Assembly: GCA_036362985.1 (NCBI GenBank)
Contig: JAYGXS010000007.1
Span: 19,143,627-19,207,626, forward strand
Direction: 5' to 3'
DNA: 64,000 bases
Origin: Ligula intestinalis
Taxonomy: Eukaryota; Platyhelminthes; Cestoda; Diphyllobothriidea; Diphyllobothriidae
Of the stretch, positions 1 through 13,061 are shown in pieces; within the stretch, counting starts at the first letter, position 1; each line of letters begins with the position of its first letter. The notes below the pieces were generated by a model. The model worked only from the letters and a program-made list of their open reading frames with translations. It was not told where the DNA came from and did not search any database. The translations under genes were made by a program, and so were the position numbers.

Positions 1-164
1 GGCACAATTCGACTGGATGGACGACATAACTGAGTAGTTTCAGACAGTCAAAAGTCGCACGTTCTATTCTGATGACTAAATATCGTCGACTGAAATGCGA
101 GGAAGACGTTTACTTCTTTAGGATCGAGGCGAACCTTGCGAGAATAAGGACCGTGGGTAATGAT
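1..164. other. unassigned sequence
   Basis: No ORF, repeat or motif that I recognise. Confidence 0.5.
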
Positions 165-395
165 TCCGTAGTTTATTTTATATAACTACGTAATTTGTTT
201 AACCTTAGACTTAGTCTACTTTAGTTTTCAGTTACGTTAAGTACTTTAGTTTATCTTGGCATAGTTAGTTTACCTTCACCTTAGTTTTACTTTAGTTTAC
301 TCTCCGTGTTATTTTACTTTAAGTTTAACCTCTAGTTTGTTATTTAGTTTCAGTAGTGTTGGTGTAGATAGTTTAGTTTAGCTTAGCTCATGACA
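165..395. repeat. degenerate TTTAGTTTA-type low-complexity tract
   Basis: The words TTTAGTTTA, CTTTAGTTT and TAGTTTAC recur many times with irregular spacing. This is a decayed short-unit tandem repeat with no coding potential. It is a feature of base composition rather than a gene. Confidence 0.6.
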
Positions 396-2437
396 AAAAA
401 GCAGACTGAGACTATTAAAGTCTATGACTATTTTTTTGTTTCTTCAATGATGCTTACCATTTGATTCCAGTAGTGTGGTGGACGATGCCTGCTTATTTAA
501 AGTCTAATAGATAGCTGCGCTTCAGACGGGCAGCTTCTCTTCAGCTAGGAAAGTAGGTCGGAGCCAAAACAAAGTGGTCATCACTCTGCACCTCTGTGTC
601 TCTTCAGTTTTCAATGGACTACTTTGCACTCTAGTGATAAGAGGGAGATTTTGCAGTACTTATTTCGCCCAAAATTTCAGAATAAGCCTCGAACACACTA
701 CAGGAGCGTCTGACAACGTGTTTGACGTGCTTGCGAGAGATCATAGCACCATGGTTCGCCGTCTGTTTATCTATCAGTGAACCCAGTGGGCACCAGCTCT
801 ATTCAGTGCTACGATTTCGCTCGAGCGAAACGGTTAATAACTTGGTAAAAGCACAGTTGATGGCTGTTTTCGGAGACAATACAATGAGCGCAATCATTTT
901 AGTAACCGCTAACACCGGCATGGGTAGTTAACTCAGATTTGTGAAACTAGTTAGGAGTAATTGCGCTAGTGTGCTGATGTCCTGGTAGTAACCACACCCT
1001 TTCCTCTGCCTCTCTTTGTTGGGTTCATTGGGAAGGTAAGCAATCAATTCGAAGCATTGGGCCTATGATTCTCTTATTGTAGGGATCACGCCCTCGTAGT
1101 TACATTTTTGTCTAAGTATTCTTTGTTTTACGTGTGTCTTCAGAGTGCGTCTGTGGCACAGTAAAGCAAAGGTGTATTGGGGAGTGTGTAGCGACCTTGT
1201 ACTCTAACAGGTGCATGTCCCGATGTCTGGCTTTCCGGTCGTGGCCTCAATCCGTGTAGACCTCAAGGTCGTTAAGCTCGACGGACTTACTGGGGCGAGA
1301 CGCAGTCCACCCACGTTGTCCATCAACTGTGTCAAACAACACGTCGTTCAATCAATCACAGGATGATCTAGCCAATGAAAGCTCTCTCTCTCTGTCTTCT
1401 GGCCCGACTCCTATCAGACCTCACTTGGGACCCGGTCAACCTACTCAGCGGACGTTTCTCTCCCAAGTCAATCTACTCTCATCTACTTTCCTCTCCTTTG
1501 GGTACATAATAAATTCTTTCTACTTATCTGGCCTTTCACGCCTTACCGTATCAACTAGCTCATATTCGTTGGGATTCGTTCTATCGCCTTTTATCTGGCT
1601 GGACCACATCGTATCCCACAAGCGAATGGATAAACGAAGACATAATAAGTGACCTGGTTCATGCAAAATTATGATCGAATTTGGAGTTAGGAATTAAGTG
1701 TATATATTACCCTGTTCTTTTCATCTGTTAAGTAAATTTGATGCTAAAAACGCCTTTTAGTAAAAAAAAACTGGAGTTGTAGTTCATTAAGGATGGCAGG
1801 GAGAAATCTGGTAACATTGGAGGTTGCCAGATATCAAAAATGTCGATGCTTTGTGCTAGAAAAAAACACCAATATAAGCAAACAATTTTTTGAATAAATC
1901 CTTTACAGAACCAAAAAGCTGGTATTTTAGAAGCAAAGAAGGAATTCAGTTCTGATAACATGTCACAATGAGTCAAAGTTGGAGCGATTTTTAAATTTTT
2001 TAGAGTTTGAGGTTTCTTTAAAACGTTGGTCTATTTAAAAAAACTCTTAGTACTTCTTCTGTGTTGTTAAGCTTTTTACGTTGCTGAAGATTTTTCAGTG
2101 CTATTTCTATTTTTCGTACATGCTTTAGTGCTGACTGGCGAGTGATTACCAGTCTTTCGCTATTTTCGCCATTTTGCATCAGCTAGAGCCCATATATGAC
2201 AGATCCGATAAATTCCAGCAGATTAAGGGCCAAGTCAAGTAAGGAAAAACTATTAACTGATAAATGAAGGCATCAGCCTTCCAATATTAATACCATAAAT
2301 TACAGGGAGGAATGTATTTAAAGTCATGATCGAAATTTGACTTTGTTACAGGGGTATGAGTGGCAGTGCACCCAGGGCCAGAACTTCACGCGAGTTGAGT
2401 CATGCGCACAGACAAACAGTGTGCGCTAACGACCAGT
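396..2437. other. unassigned intergenic sequence
   Basis: No gene is supported. The longest open frame (1329-1652, plus) is a serine-rich 107-codon frame that opens on GTG, not ATG. It matches no family I know and lacks splice-site or Kozak support. The part after 1700 is AT-rich with many stops in all frames. Confidence 0.5.
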
Positions 2438-2572
2438 CACACAGCGTGAGGAACTATCGATCAGCGTACACATGCGATGATCGCTCACACAGCGTGGGTA
2501 ACTATCGATCAGCGTTCATAGGTGACGAAGGCTCACACAATGCAGCAACCTATTGATCGGCGTGCTGGCCGG
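2438..2572 (+). repeat. 48-bp tandem repeat, about 2.8 copies
   Basis: Two full units (2438-2485, 2486-2533) and a partial third (2534-2572) each begin with CACACA and carry the block CTATCGATCAGCGT near their middle (CTATTGATCGGCGT in the third). The unit is a multiple of three, so an open frame (2356-2556) runs through it and gives a repeated SHSV-NYRSA peptide. I treat that frame as a by-product of the minisatellite, not a gene. Confidence 0.75.
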
Positions 2573-5465
2573 AACACCGGTCGCATACCATAAGCCAGGA
2601 TTGTTCCATCAGTAGCGAAATCCAATAAATACGCTGGAGTGGAAAATCCGAATAAAGCTATTACCGCCAGAACCGGCTCCTTGCTTTATTCTGTCTATTA
2701 GTCTGGGACATAACAACTGGCGACGCAGGTAAAACAGTACTATGTGAGAAACACGATCAAAACAAATGATTGAGGCACAGTAGGACAACATGATGGCAAT
2801 TTTCAAGGAAATGCAATGATTTTGGGGGGCAGCATCCACCGAAAGCAAAAGAAGGCAGATCGCGGACCGAATTGCTGAGTTCACATACGGCCCGGAACGA
2901 GGCTTGAATGTTGAGGTCTGGTAACGGAAATACGAAGGGCTGTTTAAAGAAGAAGTACAACTTGCGGATACGAAAAATGTGGAGATCCTTCTGCTCAAAC
3001 CTGATTAACGAGAATATGAGCGGTACGTAAAGTTTTTCTTCGCCAAAAGCCGGTTGACATATCATTTTCTGACGCCCGGGTTCCACATCTTTCTTATAGT
3101 TCTCTTGGCTCTATTAATCAAAAAGTTTGCATGACCGAAGGTTAGCATATATTTAGTCAAGTTATTTTGATCCATTGAGTAGCCTTAATCCTAAAAAAGC
3201 CTTCTAGTTAGGAAAACTACCTTTATTTCCGTTTATTAAGGATAACAGGCATTAGTTATGGCGAACGTGGACCTGGTCCGATATCGAAGAACTTTCCTAT
3301 GCTATTCAATACGGCAGAACCAAAAATTTTAGTTATATGCGTTATGCTGTGGAAGAATCCCAATACGAGAAAAAGTTTCAAATGTATTCATTTCAAAATC
3401 GGAAACTTGATTATGCAGTTGATCAAATGGAGATGAATCCAACTTTAAGGGAATCATCGTGTTTTTCAGAAAACGCAGCAATACGTTTAATCTGTTGTTG
3501 CTTATGTCTCTGACGATGAATCTTTGATGGATCTCAAAACTTCAGGCGAATAAAAGTATTGCCTCAGTGGTCGAGTCTTTTTCTTCGTAATACGTTTTTA
3601 CTGCAGCAGATATTTGGGACGGTAACCAAAGACGCGTATAATATCACCAAGATTAAGGTAAAACCAAATTTTAGTAAACCTAAACCATGTAAAAATATGC
3701 TGTTTGTACACCATAATTTCCGCTTATGCATGATATGGAACCGGAATAAACAGAAGATTAATAATTTCCACAAGATTTGGGTATATATTTGGTTGCTCTC
3801 TTTTGCATTCCCGAGCTTCGAATGGAGCCTGAAAATAGCTTACTATGGTGAAAAATCCGCCATTATAAAGTTCGAAGGGAGTTCTTTCTTTTTCAGCCAA
3901 CTTGTGTCATATATCCTTAGGTAAATTTAAACATTTGCCAATAATCCCCCTTACATGCACCGATATTCATCAGCTCAATATCGAATAAAAGTGCTTTTCT
4001 AGAGGTAACCTATTGTAGACATTTTTATTTATCTTAGTTTTAGCAAAATCGGGGTACTTTTACAAGCGTACACTTTTCTCAACAGTGTTTTCGTGTTTCT
4101 AGGAATTTCTTAATATAGTCCACATGGCCATTTTCATTAGCACTTAGATCCAAAAACTTATCTTTGATAAATTTTTGATCGATATCTTATGTAAGTTGCT
4201 TTGATGTGAACGCTGAACCAAACCAACTATTGTAGAATAAAGCTTGAAAACACAGACATCATCAAAAATTTGCCGGAATGTAAGGGACAATCTGTAGGTA
4301 ATTGTAATTGAATAGCGGCAATATGTTTAAAATAGTTTAATAAGGAAAGGTTCTTTTGATATAAAGAGAGTGGTAAGGTAATCAATTTAACTCCGAAACT
4401 TGAGGATTTTAAAGAAAATTGTATTTTTTAACAAGCAGTTAGTACTGTTTGCATTTCTTATAAGCAGAAAGTTTGCCTAAGATTGCTCAAAGTCATTTCT
4501 AAGTTACTGAAAATGCATTCACGCCTCTCTGTGAGTAATTATCAATCTTTCACAAACTTCTGCATTTTGAATGACTTCCTCGCCATATTGTAGATTCACT
4601 TACAGCGTATGAAAAATTCATTTTCCAAGTGTTTGTGCAAGTACCGGTATGCATTAGCGAGTGTACTTTGGACCTTGCACGAACATTCGTGTTACAGTTT
4701 CGCTCAAACCAAGCACATGTTCTATGTCATTAAACGTTGATCGAAATTCTAAAATTAACTTTCGATTAAAAAGAATTTATCAAGTAAACTTGTTATGTAA
4801 TTAATGCTACAATAAAAACCCTAGGTAATTCAAAAGACTTTAAACACAAACGTCAACTCAAGTAGTATGCATTTTTTGCAGGGAGGTTTTGACGCCCTGC
4901 TAAATGCAGATGTATTTTAAAGAACTCCTTTACAACAATGTTTTTTTCTTATACTCATCTCATGCCAAATTACGTCGTTTCTGTTTTAAGAAACTTTCCT
5001 GTATAGTTATGAGCCCAATCTGCTAGTGAACCTGCATTCAGGATTTCAATCTACACGCCATTCGTTTTCTGTGTTAGGAAAAGTTCAGAATTATGCTGTT
5101 CATCAGAGAGAATATAGTGTACTTAAACAATTTTGATGAATATGAACTAAACAGTATGATTTAAAAGCAACGCAAAAACTTAAAATGTGATGCTTATAAA
5201 TAGACATTTCATGTTCTTAAAATATTGCATGAGTAGAAACTCTTTAAAAAGGAGAGCATACACTTTTGTCCTGTGTACATTTTGACGAAAACGTTAATTG
5301 CTACTGTAGGAAACTTATTCCACTGCATGTTTTTTATAAATATATTTTACTTTATCAAAGCATTCAAAATTAAGGGAATCTATATGCAACTGCACATTGC
5401 CCGTATAGTCAAGCGAGAATAGCATGGCCATTTCTTGTTCATTAGCTTTTATCAGCTAGCCTTAT
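2573..5465. other. AT-rich unassigned sequence
   Basis: No supported gene. Overlapping minus-strand frames at 2609-3086 and a plus frame at 3559-3924 resemble no known protein and shadow one another. From about 3.9 to 5.4 kb the DNA is AT-rich and stop-dense. Confidence 0.5.
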
Positions 5466-5563
5466 ATAACGCCAATTGGTGCCCCAACTGAGTCTCGAAC
5501 CCGCGACCCTTTGCTCAGAAATCTGACGCTCTTACTATTGAGCCACGTGCTTGTTGTCCTGCC
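5466..5563 (-). mobile_element. tRNA-derived SINE, head fragment, antisense
   Basis: Read on the minus strand the segment holds an A-box-like TGGCTCAATAG and, about 40 nt later, a B-box GGTTCGAGACT, the spacing of an internal RNA polymerase III promoter. It continues into the block TTGGGGCACCA that follows the B box in every copy here. It lies tail-out next to a sense copy, so the two form an imperfect inverted pair. Other copies are at 25.3, 34.5, 34.7, 49.3, 53.4 and 60.5 kb. Confidence 0.7.
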
Positions 5564-5566
5564 GGT

Positions 5567-5735
5567 TTATATCGAGAGATAGTGTTTAGAGCACAAGACG
5601 TCTCAGCAAAACTTCGCGGGTTCGAGTCTCGGTTGGGACACCACTTTGGTTAGGCATACCCGGCTAGTTAACAAGAACTGGCCACTCCAATCGCCTTTGA
5701 CTGTGTTGGAAATGTTTTCTACGCTAGTCTTGGCA
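5567..5735 (+). mobile_element. tRNA-derived SINE, sense copy
   Basis: Contains the B box GGTTCGAGTC (about 5618), the following GGTTGGGACACCACTT block, and a diverged tail (GGCTAGTTAACAAGAACTGGCCACTCC) that matches the family tail consensus of 'ACTGGCTGATGACGACTAATG' then 'AGCCAGAAATGGCCATTCC'. The A box is badly eroded. Its neighbour at 5466-5563 is the same family in opposite orientation. Confidence 0.65.
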
Positions 5736-7610
5736 TTTTTAAACCACTTATCACCGGAGCTCTACTTTTAAACCATGTATGCCTCGGGTATCCAGTCTTC
5801 CCACACTATGGATGCATAACTGAAAATTGTTCGATTGGAAATGAATGCCCAACGATCCATTAACTTTCTGAAACAAAACAAACTATGGTTTGGCCTCAAC
5901 TATCGCCAAAAACAATAAATATCAGCCTGGACGTCGCTGGACCGTCTGTGCAGCCTAAGATCTTATGCCCGTGTGGCCACAGAATTACCACTGATTTTTT
6001 ATGGCCATCTACCTCCATTTTCTGTGATTTTGACCCTCTGCCCTTAAACCACGGGCAAACCGGCCTGTTAGCTGGCTGCCTTTTCATGATCTCCACCCCC
6101 CTCATGCCGTTTCAATAAGCTAGTAGGTCGTTGTACGCCTCTCTGACAGGTGGCGAGGCGCACTGGTGAACCTCGCCTTCAGTGAGTGCTAAGGAGCCGC
6201 CTGGTGCAGCCCACCTGTGGACCAGCTGCATTTGGTGCCGACGCCTGTTGGGCCCAGATTTTGGTCAGAGTTGCGGTTAGTTAAATAAGGGCAGTACAAA
6301 CCCGCAAAAGACATAGATCAATCTACCTGCACTTTTTCTCGTTGTCCTCTCGCTCTGCACTTTTGTGTAGGCCATGTGATAGCTACCAAAAACAAGGTGG
6401 GCTAAAATAAACCCCAAATAATAGCCATATACTCTGTCGTCTCCATTCTGCTGACGATCATGTTCTACGCCACTAATTTTTGCGTTTCTACCATATTTTC
6501 TGAGGATCGCATTTTAATTTGCCATCAACTGCCGAAATCTCCATATTTGTTTTCTACTAGGAAACATTACATTACTGGGACTGTAGCATGGATAAGTGAT
6601 CAGTCATAATACAAATAATACATCCATTGGAAAATTTTATGAACACCATATGCTACCGTCTTGATTTTGTAGAAGAAGGTATTATTCTCCTTGCATGCAA
6701 ACTTGTACATTTAAACCTCCTTACGGTGTTTACGCCTTAAAGACTATCCCACATGCAATTACCCACCTATCTGTTAGATTCAGTTTGTGGCCATCTTCGC
6801 CATACTCGAGCATATGTATGTGTTTTCAGTTCCAGCTGGTGGTCAGGCTTATGGTTGGCACTTTCTATCGTCCCTCCTTTCTGAAGGTGTATGTACACAG
6901 TAGATGCCTTAACCCAAGAAAATCACTATTACGCAAAAGCAAACCAAGCTGCACTCCCAAAGTCTTACAACAGAAAACAAACAGTTCCTCTTGAATAAAA
7001 GTAACATATGTTGCGTTTAATCAAGTCAGAGAACATTGTTTAAAAATACTAGGTCGTTTAGAAAGAGGGAAAAGCCAAAAAAGTGAGAAATCCGAGGTAC
7101 AAAGTAAACTTTAGTTTTAAATGTCAGAAAAGCCTGTTCATGCCAAAAAATTAGTGCATAAAGCAGAAGGACTGGAATTACGCTTGCAAGTTTTGGATAC
7201 ATTTATTTCCATATAATGCACAATTTAAAGTACCACTGTTACCAAACAGCCAAAATTTTGAACATGGGTTCCAGCATGGTGTGGCGTGAATTTCCACATG
7301 TTACATTGTTTGAAATACGTTGGACTAAGGAAACCAGATTTTTACTTGATTGCAATGATTGAAACATCAGAGGAGTAAGGTACTTTGTAGGGTCACGCGT
7401 GGACATGCCTGTGAAAGACTTATCAAGTTATGTGGCATTGTCCTGAGCAATCGTAAAAATACCATTTTTATACATTTGGGGGGAGCTTTCTTCCGTCATT
7501 TTTCTGTGTGCTTCTTTCTGAATTTTGATTACAATGAGGTTCAGCTTGTTCTTAACATATTTTTGAACACTTAATTATTTTCAGTGTTTTTAGTCGACTG
7601 TTCATAAATA
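5736..7610. other. unassigned sequence
   Basis: Mixed composition. Short overlapping frames (5885-6118 and its antisense, 6695-6994) have no recognisable domain or splice structure. The stretch 6120-6260 is GC-richer than its surroundings but not diagnostic. Confidence 0.5.
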
Positions 7611-7611
7611 G

Positions 7612-7700
7612 AGAATAAGAAGACTCGTTCGCTGGGACAATATGTTTATTCGCCTGACGTTTCGATATCCGCCATGGACTCGTCATCATCACCATCATCA
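7612..7700 (-). mobile_element. solo PLE terminal motif (antisense)
   Basis: On the minus strand, GACGAGTCC-hairpin-GGATATCGAAACGTCAGG is followed by CGAATAAACATATTGTCC, CAGCGAACGAG and TCTTCTTATTC. This is the order seen at the 3' ends of the Penelope-like elements in this window (hairpin, CGAAACGTCAG, A/T-rich spacer, TTGTTCCAGCGATCGC-like block, TCTTCTTCTTC). The hairpin core occupies about 7654-7688. No PLE coding sequence is attached. Confidence 0.7.
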
Positions 7701-7704
7701 TTCA

Positions 7705-9530
7705 TCAATACAAATTTCGGTCTACTTTTTTACGAAAACCTTTATATAAAGATATTCCCTTAAAGTATTTTCCTAAATATTGAGCTTTTAAAAAATTTTT
7801 CTCATGCACCTGTCTGATTGGATCGTGGTCAAAAAAGTACCGAAACACGTCAACACATTTTTGTGAAGAATGAACGTCCGCAAAAAGTCACAAATGGATA
7901 TGTCAAAGACTATTTAAAACTTTACATTATACGGTTTATCTTGAAAGGTGCTTAGGTAAGATAAATCAACGTCGATTATTTGCTTCATTTTAATTTTTTC
8001 AAAGGTTGAACTCAAGATAAAAATGGTAAAAAGTGACCGCGTTTTTATTCATGAGAGATTCATTAAGTAGAGCTGCAAACTGAACAATTGTCCAGCGTTA
8101 TCCCATAGTACTTTGGACACGACAAGATAACGGCTTTTGTATGTAGTTTTACTCAGCTACCTGCAAGTGTCGTAATTGGTAACAAAAGATGACTACTCAG
8201 GTTGTACAAATTGTGGCTATTGATATCTAATATCCTTTTAAATAAAAGCAGATTTTGTAGAAAATGTGCAAAAATATATCTCTGTTGTTACTTGTTTCAG
8301 AACCGCGCACGTATAATTCACGCATAGGAAAAGACGGTTTTCGATTTTGCAAAATTTATAATATTGCAGTTTTAAGACCATGTAAAGTCCAAACAAATAT
8401 CCCAATGTTTGCCTCTTTACTAAAGGTCCCTGTAAAGTAAACCACATTAAATTCAAAGATACTAAAGTTTTGTGAACACTCCATGGTACTGCCCTTATGC
8501 TGCTTAAACATTTGTTATTTGTCATTTCGCAAAGAGCATACAGCTACTGCATTAAAAAACCGAATGGCAAATACAACGACAACTGAGGCTCAAAAGTACT
8601 TGGAAATTGAAAAATGTGTCAACACTTAGTATGGCTTCCTTTCAGTATACATTTGATGAATGCATAGATTGCTACCAATCTGGTGCCAAAGTGACGAAAG
8701 GAAATCAAAATTCAATATATATAACCAAAAAAGACTGGACAAGTTGTCACTTCTGTCGACCGAAAAGAAATGCTTTTAAAGGCCAACGTCTTAGGATAAT
8801 CCCGTACTACCTTCGATGTGATTAGTAGAAAATCCTTCCTAACCAAAAAACTTTGGTTAGCAGCTCAGAAGATCGGTCAGTGATGGTAACTTCCACTAGA
8901 TGTTGTTATTACACAAAACAATTGGCCCATATTTTGGGGGGGGAGGTGGAAAGGAGTTATTCCACCGACGAGGACCCCCAAAAATAAACAGAAGGGCTGT
9001 TTTAAGCCACCGTGTTCATACTCACCCTCTGAAAGAGACTGGCATTGAGGTGTTCGCAGGTGAAGGGACACAGCAACTTGACGTTGCGTTGTGCCTGACA
9101 GTTGGGATTGCTTACAACCACCGTCTTGCAGCGTCGAACATGCACCCCTTTCACATGACCAAGCTGTAACAGCAGATTGCCCGAGGGAGACACGTCAATT
9201 TTATTGTCGATCTCCAGCAGGGTAGACACCAGAGAGATGAAGCCCTTCCACGTCATCCGGCTGATCTCCAGTTTAGCGGCAGCTGAGCATTGGCGTGGGG
9301 GAAAAGGGCGGCAAGGAGGAGGTTAAACCATGCGACATTAGTGCTTTAGACGTGACTTATTAGATAAGAGGCGAACAGTACCTTCCCTATCTCCATGAAC
9401 TGTCACCCAAATTTCTGAAAAGATTTTTGCATTCAAACGTATTAATCAAGCATGGCTGAATTCATGTGTACTGCGCATCGCAAACTCGCTGTATTTAGTC
9501 AAGTCCGGATGCCGGGATTTAAACGAGCTT
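7705..9530. other. unassigned sequence
   Basis: AT-rich to about 8.9 kb. The interval 8930-9300 is GC-richer, with overlapping plus and minus frames (8900-9169, 9002-9256) that have no recognisable domain. No gene called. Confidence 0.5.
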
Positions 9531-9531
9531 C

Positions 9532-9640
9532 TTTCCGAGAAAAAAGAAGGTATGATCGTCGAGACAAATGTTTTTTTTCCAGACGTTTTGAAATCCGTCA
9601 CGGATACTTCATCAGTGACCACAACAGAAACGGGTACTTA
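9532..9640 (-). mobile_element. solo PLE terminal motif (antisense, eroded)
   Basis: The plus strand reads GAGAAAAAAGAAGGTATGATCG, then CCAGACGTTTTGAAATCCGT and CACGGATACTTCATCAGTGA. Reversed, this is the PLE end: an ATGA-type core, a GTATCC..GGATTT stem, GAAAACGTCTGG, then a CGATCATACC-TTCTTT tail. It is more diverged than the copies at 17.9, 20.2 and 43.0 kb. Confidence 0.55.
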
Positions 9641-11574
9641 ATGCCCAGGAAGGTGCACTATCTATAGGGCACAGTTACTATCCTGTTGCACATTTATGGC
9701 CATAAAGAACTCCCTATCTTATAAATTTAGATAAATTTTATTTAAAAAATACACAAAATATTCTTTCTTGTACTCCTTTGGCAGAAACATGCGCCTTCTT
9801 CAAATTGTATACTTTAAGGAAGGGTATCATTTGGTTTCAAACACGTTTTTAACTATGCGATTTTTACCACCATGTACGGCATATACCTAAAGCAACGTAC
9901 CCATTTATTTATTAGTGCTGCCTACAAACAGTAAAACTTGGTTCACCTCTTTAGCAAACTGTTATACGAGCTATATGATTTCTTTCTCTCACCGTAGGGA
10001 AATACTGAATTACCCAAAGGTAGGATGTCGACAGCATGTAGTTTGAAGACCTTGAATTCATCTCTCATGGCGGGTAGGTTTAACCATTTTTCAGTAATTT
10101 AGAAAACGATTAGGAAGGTATCCTTGGTTCGAGTACAATATTTCAAGAATGCGTCCTTTGCTACCAAATGAGTATAAGAATGAATATATTGTACCTTATT
10201 TTATTAGAATCTATTTGAAAATCAATGAGATAAAGGCATAATAGCTAAGTAGCCATTTTTGTACAGAGTATACGCTTTGCAGGCAGTCCCTAAGGTGCTC
10301 GTTGAAAAGTCGGCAATCTGAGGTCGATAAAATATTTTGAGACAAGGCTACACAAGCCTGCTTACGCAATTGGTTGCAGTCGAATAGAACTTTCCAGAAT
10401 TTCTATTAATGCTAAATGAAATAGGAAATTTACTCTACATTTGCACCATAAGCCTGTTGATATATATGCATAAAGAAAATGAAAAGAGAGCATTGGTTAG
10501 ATTTTGCAGGGGCACAGATCTCACCTCATAATGACCTATCATATTGTGGAGAAATCTTGTCACTTTTAAAGGCATAGTTTAAATTGACAACAGGAGTAGC
10601 CTAAACAACAGGAGTAGCCTAGCAATCAACTCTTAACTTGGAAATGTGCAAAGCTTATCATTGACATCAAACTTAACCTTAAATCCTAGCCATTAATTCA
10701 AATCCAAAATGCATTACTCTTATTCACAGCCAAAACTCTATTCAGTACCTATACTATACTGGCGTTAAATAGAACCGTTACCGCAGTGATAACAACTGAT
10801 GGACATGTATCGGTAAATGAGCAAAATGGGCGGAGTTTACAGTACGCCTACTTGAATGACATAAGTAGAAAGTTCCTGTAAATACTAACTTGGTGAGACC
10901 ACACGTACGATCGAAACACTTTCAGATGTAGCCTAAAGGTATAACTTCCTGATGAGAACTTTGAACAGTTTGGAATGTATGCTTGTAAGTATTGTTATCG
11001 ACTTTTCAATTGTCCATACCCAATGGAACCATTAAGTCGATGGTAAAGACACTGCTTTTCTTCAAGAAAATTGTGGTCAAGTCAAGTCAAGTCAAATGTA
11101 TTAAAGGAAATATATTGGTTAAGTAAACTGCACCATTTCCTCTAGATCGATTTCGACGAAACCTGGAAATAACGTAGAGGAAGACGGCAAACGGAATCGT
11201 GTCGATTAAGGGAACGATGAAAATATTTACGATTGCTGCATCTGTCGCTCATACGTCCGGGAGCAAAAGCTCATAAACACTGCTTATTAATCTTGTAGAA
11301 ACATTTCCGGTGAATGAGCTGGAATAAACCACAAAAAGGCGTATGGTGGTATTTAAATGCATCGCAAGACAACTGCCACCAGGTGTGTAAATTTTTCTGA
11401 GGTAAAAATCCCAGTCAAGAGTCAGGCAAAACTTTTATTTCTAAATATCACACCATATCTGCAAAGAGAACCTATCTAACGGTCGTTCTTCTGCATTTGT
11501 GGGCTTAGGTGGGATGACTTAATAATAGAGGGTACGTTATTATTTCCCACGCGGCATTTGACGACGGCAGCACG
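9641..11574. other. AT-rich unassigned sequence
   Basis: Stop-dense in all frames. Only small local duplications are visible: ACAACAGGAGTAGCCTA occurs twice at 10588-10621 and CAAGTCAAGT repeats near 11090. Confidence 0.5.
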
Positions 11575-12043
11575 AGGTAGGTCACGTGATCACAGGGCTC
11601 TCCATTTCTCCGCCCAATTGCTGTGGTTTCAGCAAAGTTCGTAAAATGCACAATCGTCGCCAGAAGTAAAAGGTTTGGTACAGCTTTTCAATCCCCCAAA
11701 AGCTAGTGTCCACAAGGTTTTGCGTAAATGAACGCCTAAGTACCTTAAAGTTCGCTCTCAACGTCCATTCGGAAAAGTTTTCAGGTGAAAGATATCCTAA
11801 AGGTGCTTCATGCACCCAATATTATCACAGTCGTAGCTCCTAGATACGGTTTGACATGACATGCATAGGTGGCACAATTTTAACTGCTATTAATACAGAA
11901 GCTGTTATGTTGTTTAGGGATTACAAAGTCCAATCTGCACGCTTCTGCTGGCCTGCACTCCCCTTCGCATGGGCAAATGCACTGGTCAAACCAATGAAAA
12001 GGGAAGCCTGGCTATTTTGCACAGCCACCTCCGTAGTCCTAGA
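11575..12043 (-). repeat. anonymous repeat family A, antisense copy
   Basis: Shares blocks with 16495-16765 (antisense), 17640-17790, 20455-20600 and 21280-21690 (all sense). The shared order in sense is a TGCATnCCGTGTCAAACCGTAT block, a GGCGCGGGCAAAC block, CTGTTGGACACTGGCTCTGTG, TGGGGGATCG, and a CTGAAACCGCAGCAATT end. No ORF, RT or transposase motif and no clear terminal repeats, so its class is unknown. Confidence 0.6.
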
Positions 12044-12130
12044 TGGGTGCCATCTACCAAACGCCACACCCAGTGACCACAAGAGATGACCTTCCTATGG
12101 CCCGGACAGACAAAACCCTAGATGCCATGG
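12044..12130 (+). repeat. dispersed direct repeat, copy 1 (about 87 bp)
   Basis: GGGTGCCATCTACCAAACGC, CACACCCAGTGACCACAAGA and GGCCCGGACAGACAAAACCC recur in the same order at 12977-13061 with scattered substitutions. It begins at the end of a family A repeat. Confidence 0.75.
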
Positions 12131-12976
12131 CATGTGGGAAGGAGGGCCATGTGATCATAGAAACGGAAAAGCGCCAAACCTGAAAATAGTCCAGCCATCA
12201 CGCAGTAGAATGCATCCCCGCTGAGAAGATAACACCAGCCGCGCTTCTAGTGTCCTCCCCCGCACAAACACGTGAGGCGTTTTTCGGACCTTAGGTGTGA
12301 CAGACTAACATCGGGCTCAGATGGATGAGTGATGAGCGAGGATGCGGTTCGTTGCTGCGGGAAGTTTACTTTCACTGAAAACCTAAGTCGCGCTCAAGAC
12401 ACTGCATCAACCTGTTTGGAGCATAACTGGGGCATCAACAAAATAGATGGCCGAAGCTGTCGCGTGCAAAACCAAGAGTTATTAGTTGCTTACGAAACTT
12501 TCTGGGCGCTCGATTGCCACAAAGCATTATAAGGAGACTTTCAACGGCTATATCAATCGCCGGTTGGTCTGCGTCATCCGTACAGCGACAAAAATCAACC
12601 CAGCTTAACCAGCATGCTCTACCAATCCCTTCCGTGGAGGACAAGGAGGCTTGTAAGCGCATATTTCCATCAGCTATGCTTATTGCAAATATAAGATGCA
12701 TGTCTTACACTCAAATATTGTTACAGTATAGGTGCTACCTTGCTGATTCATTAGTATTACCTACCGACACAATTATAGGATATTGCAATGTTAGTTTATT
12801 GCAGAAGAGATTTATATCCTATTAGACCTGAGACGTCCTCTAAACCTCAGGAGAAGGAGTTAACTACTGGAAAAAGTATTATAATAGCCTACTAACAGCA
12901 ATTGGCTAAATAATCCTCGATATAGGTTGCGGCTGCATACTAGGTCCCAATCTTATACATTCAGTAGTACTAAGTA
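12131..12976. other. spacer between direct repeats
   Basis: About 850 bp between the two 85-bp direct repeats. Frames 12329-12532 (plus), 12435-12701 (minus) and 12514-12825 (plus) overlap one another and match nothing I know. No internal transposase motif was found. Confidence 0.45.
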
Positions 12977-13061
12977 GGTGCTGTCCACCGAACGCTACAC
13001 CCAGTGACAACAAGAGATGACTCTCCTGTGGCCCGGACAGACAAAACCCCTTGATGCCATG
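12977..13061 (+). repeat. dispersed direct repeat, copy 2 (about 85 bp)
   Basis: Diverged second copy of the 12044-12130 block, same orientation, ending in GATGCCATG in both. Confidence 0.75.

Noticed and set aside
1329..1652. 107-codon serine-rich ORF as a gene
   Set aside because: Opens on GTG, no known domain, no splice-site support, and similar lengths occur by chance here.
2438..2572. CRISPR-like array
   Set aside because: 48-bp head-to-tail units with no constant repeat/variable spacer structure; eukaryotic context.
5466..5735. Functional tRNA gene
   Set aside because: A and B boxes are present but the acceptor and T stems do not pair, and the same head is joined to the same tail in other copies, so it is a SINE.
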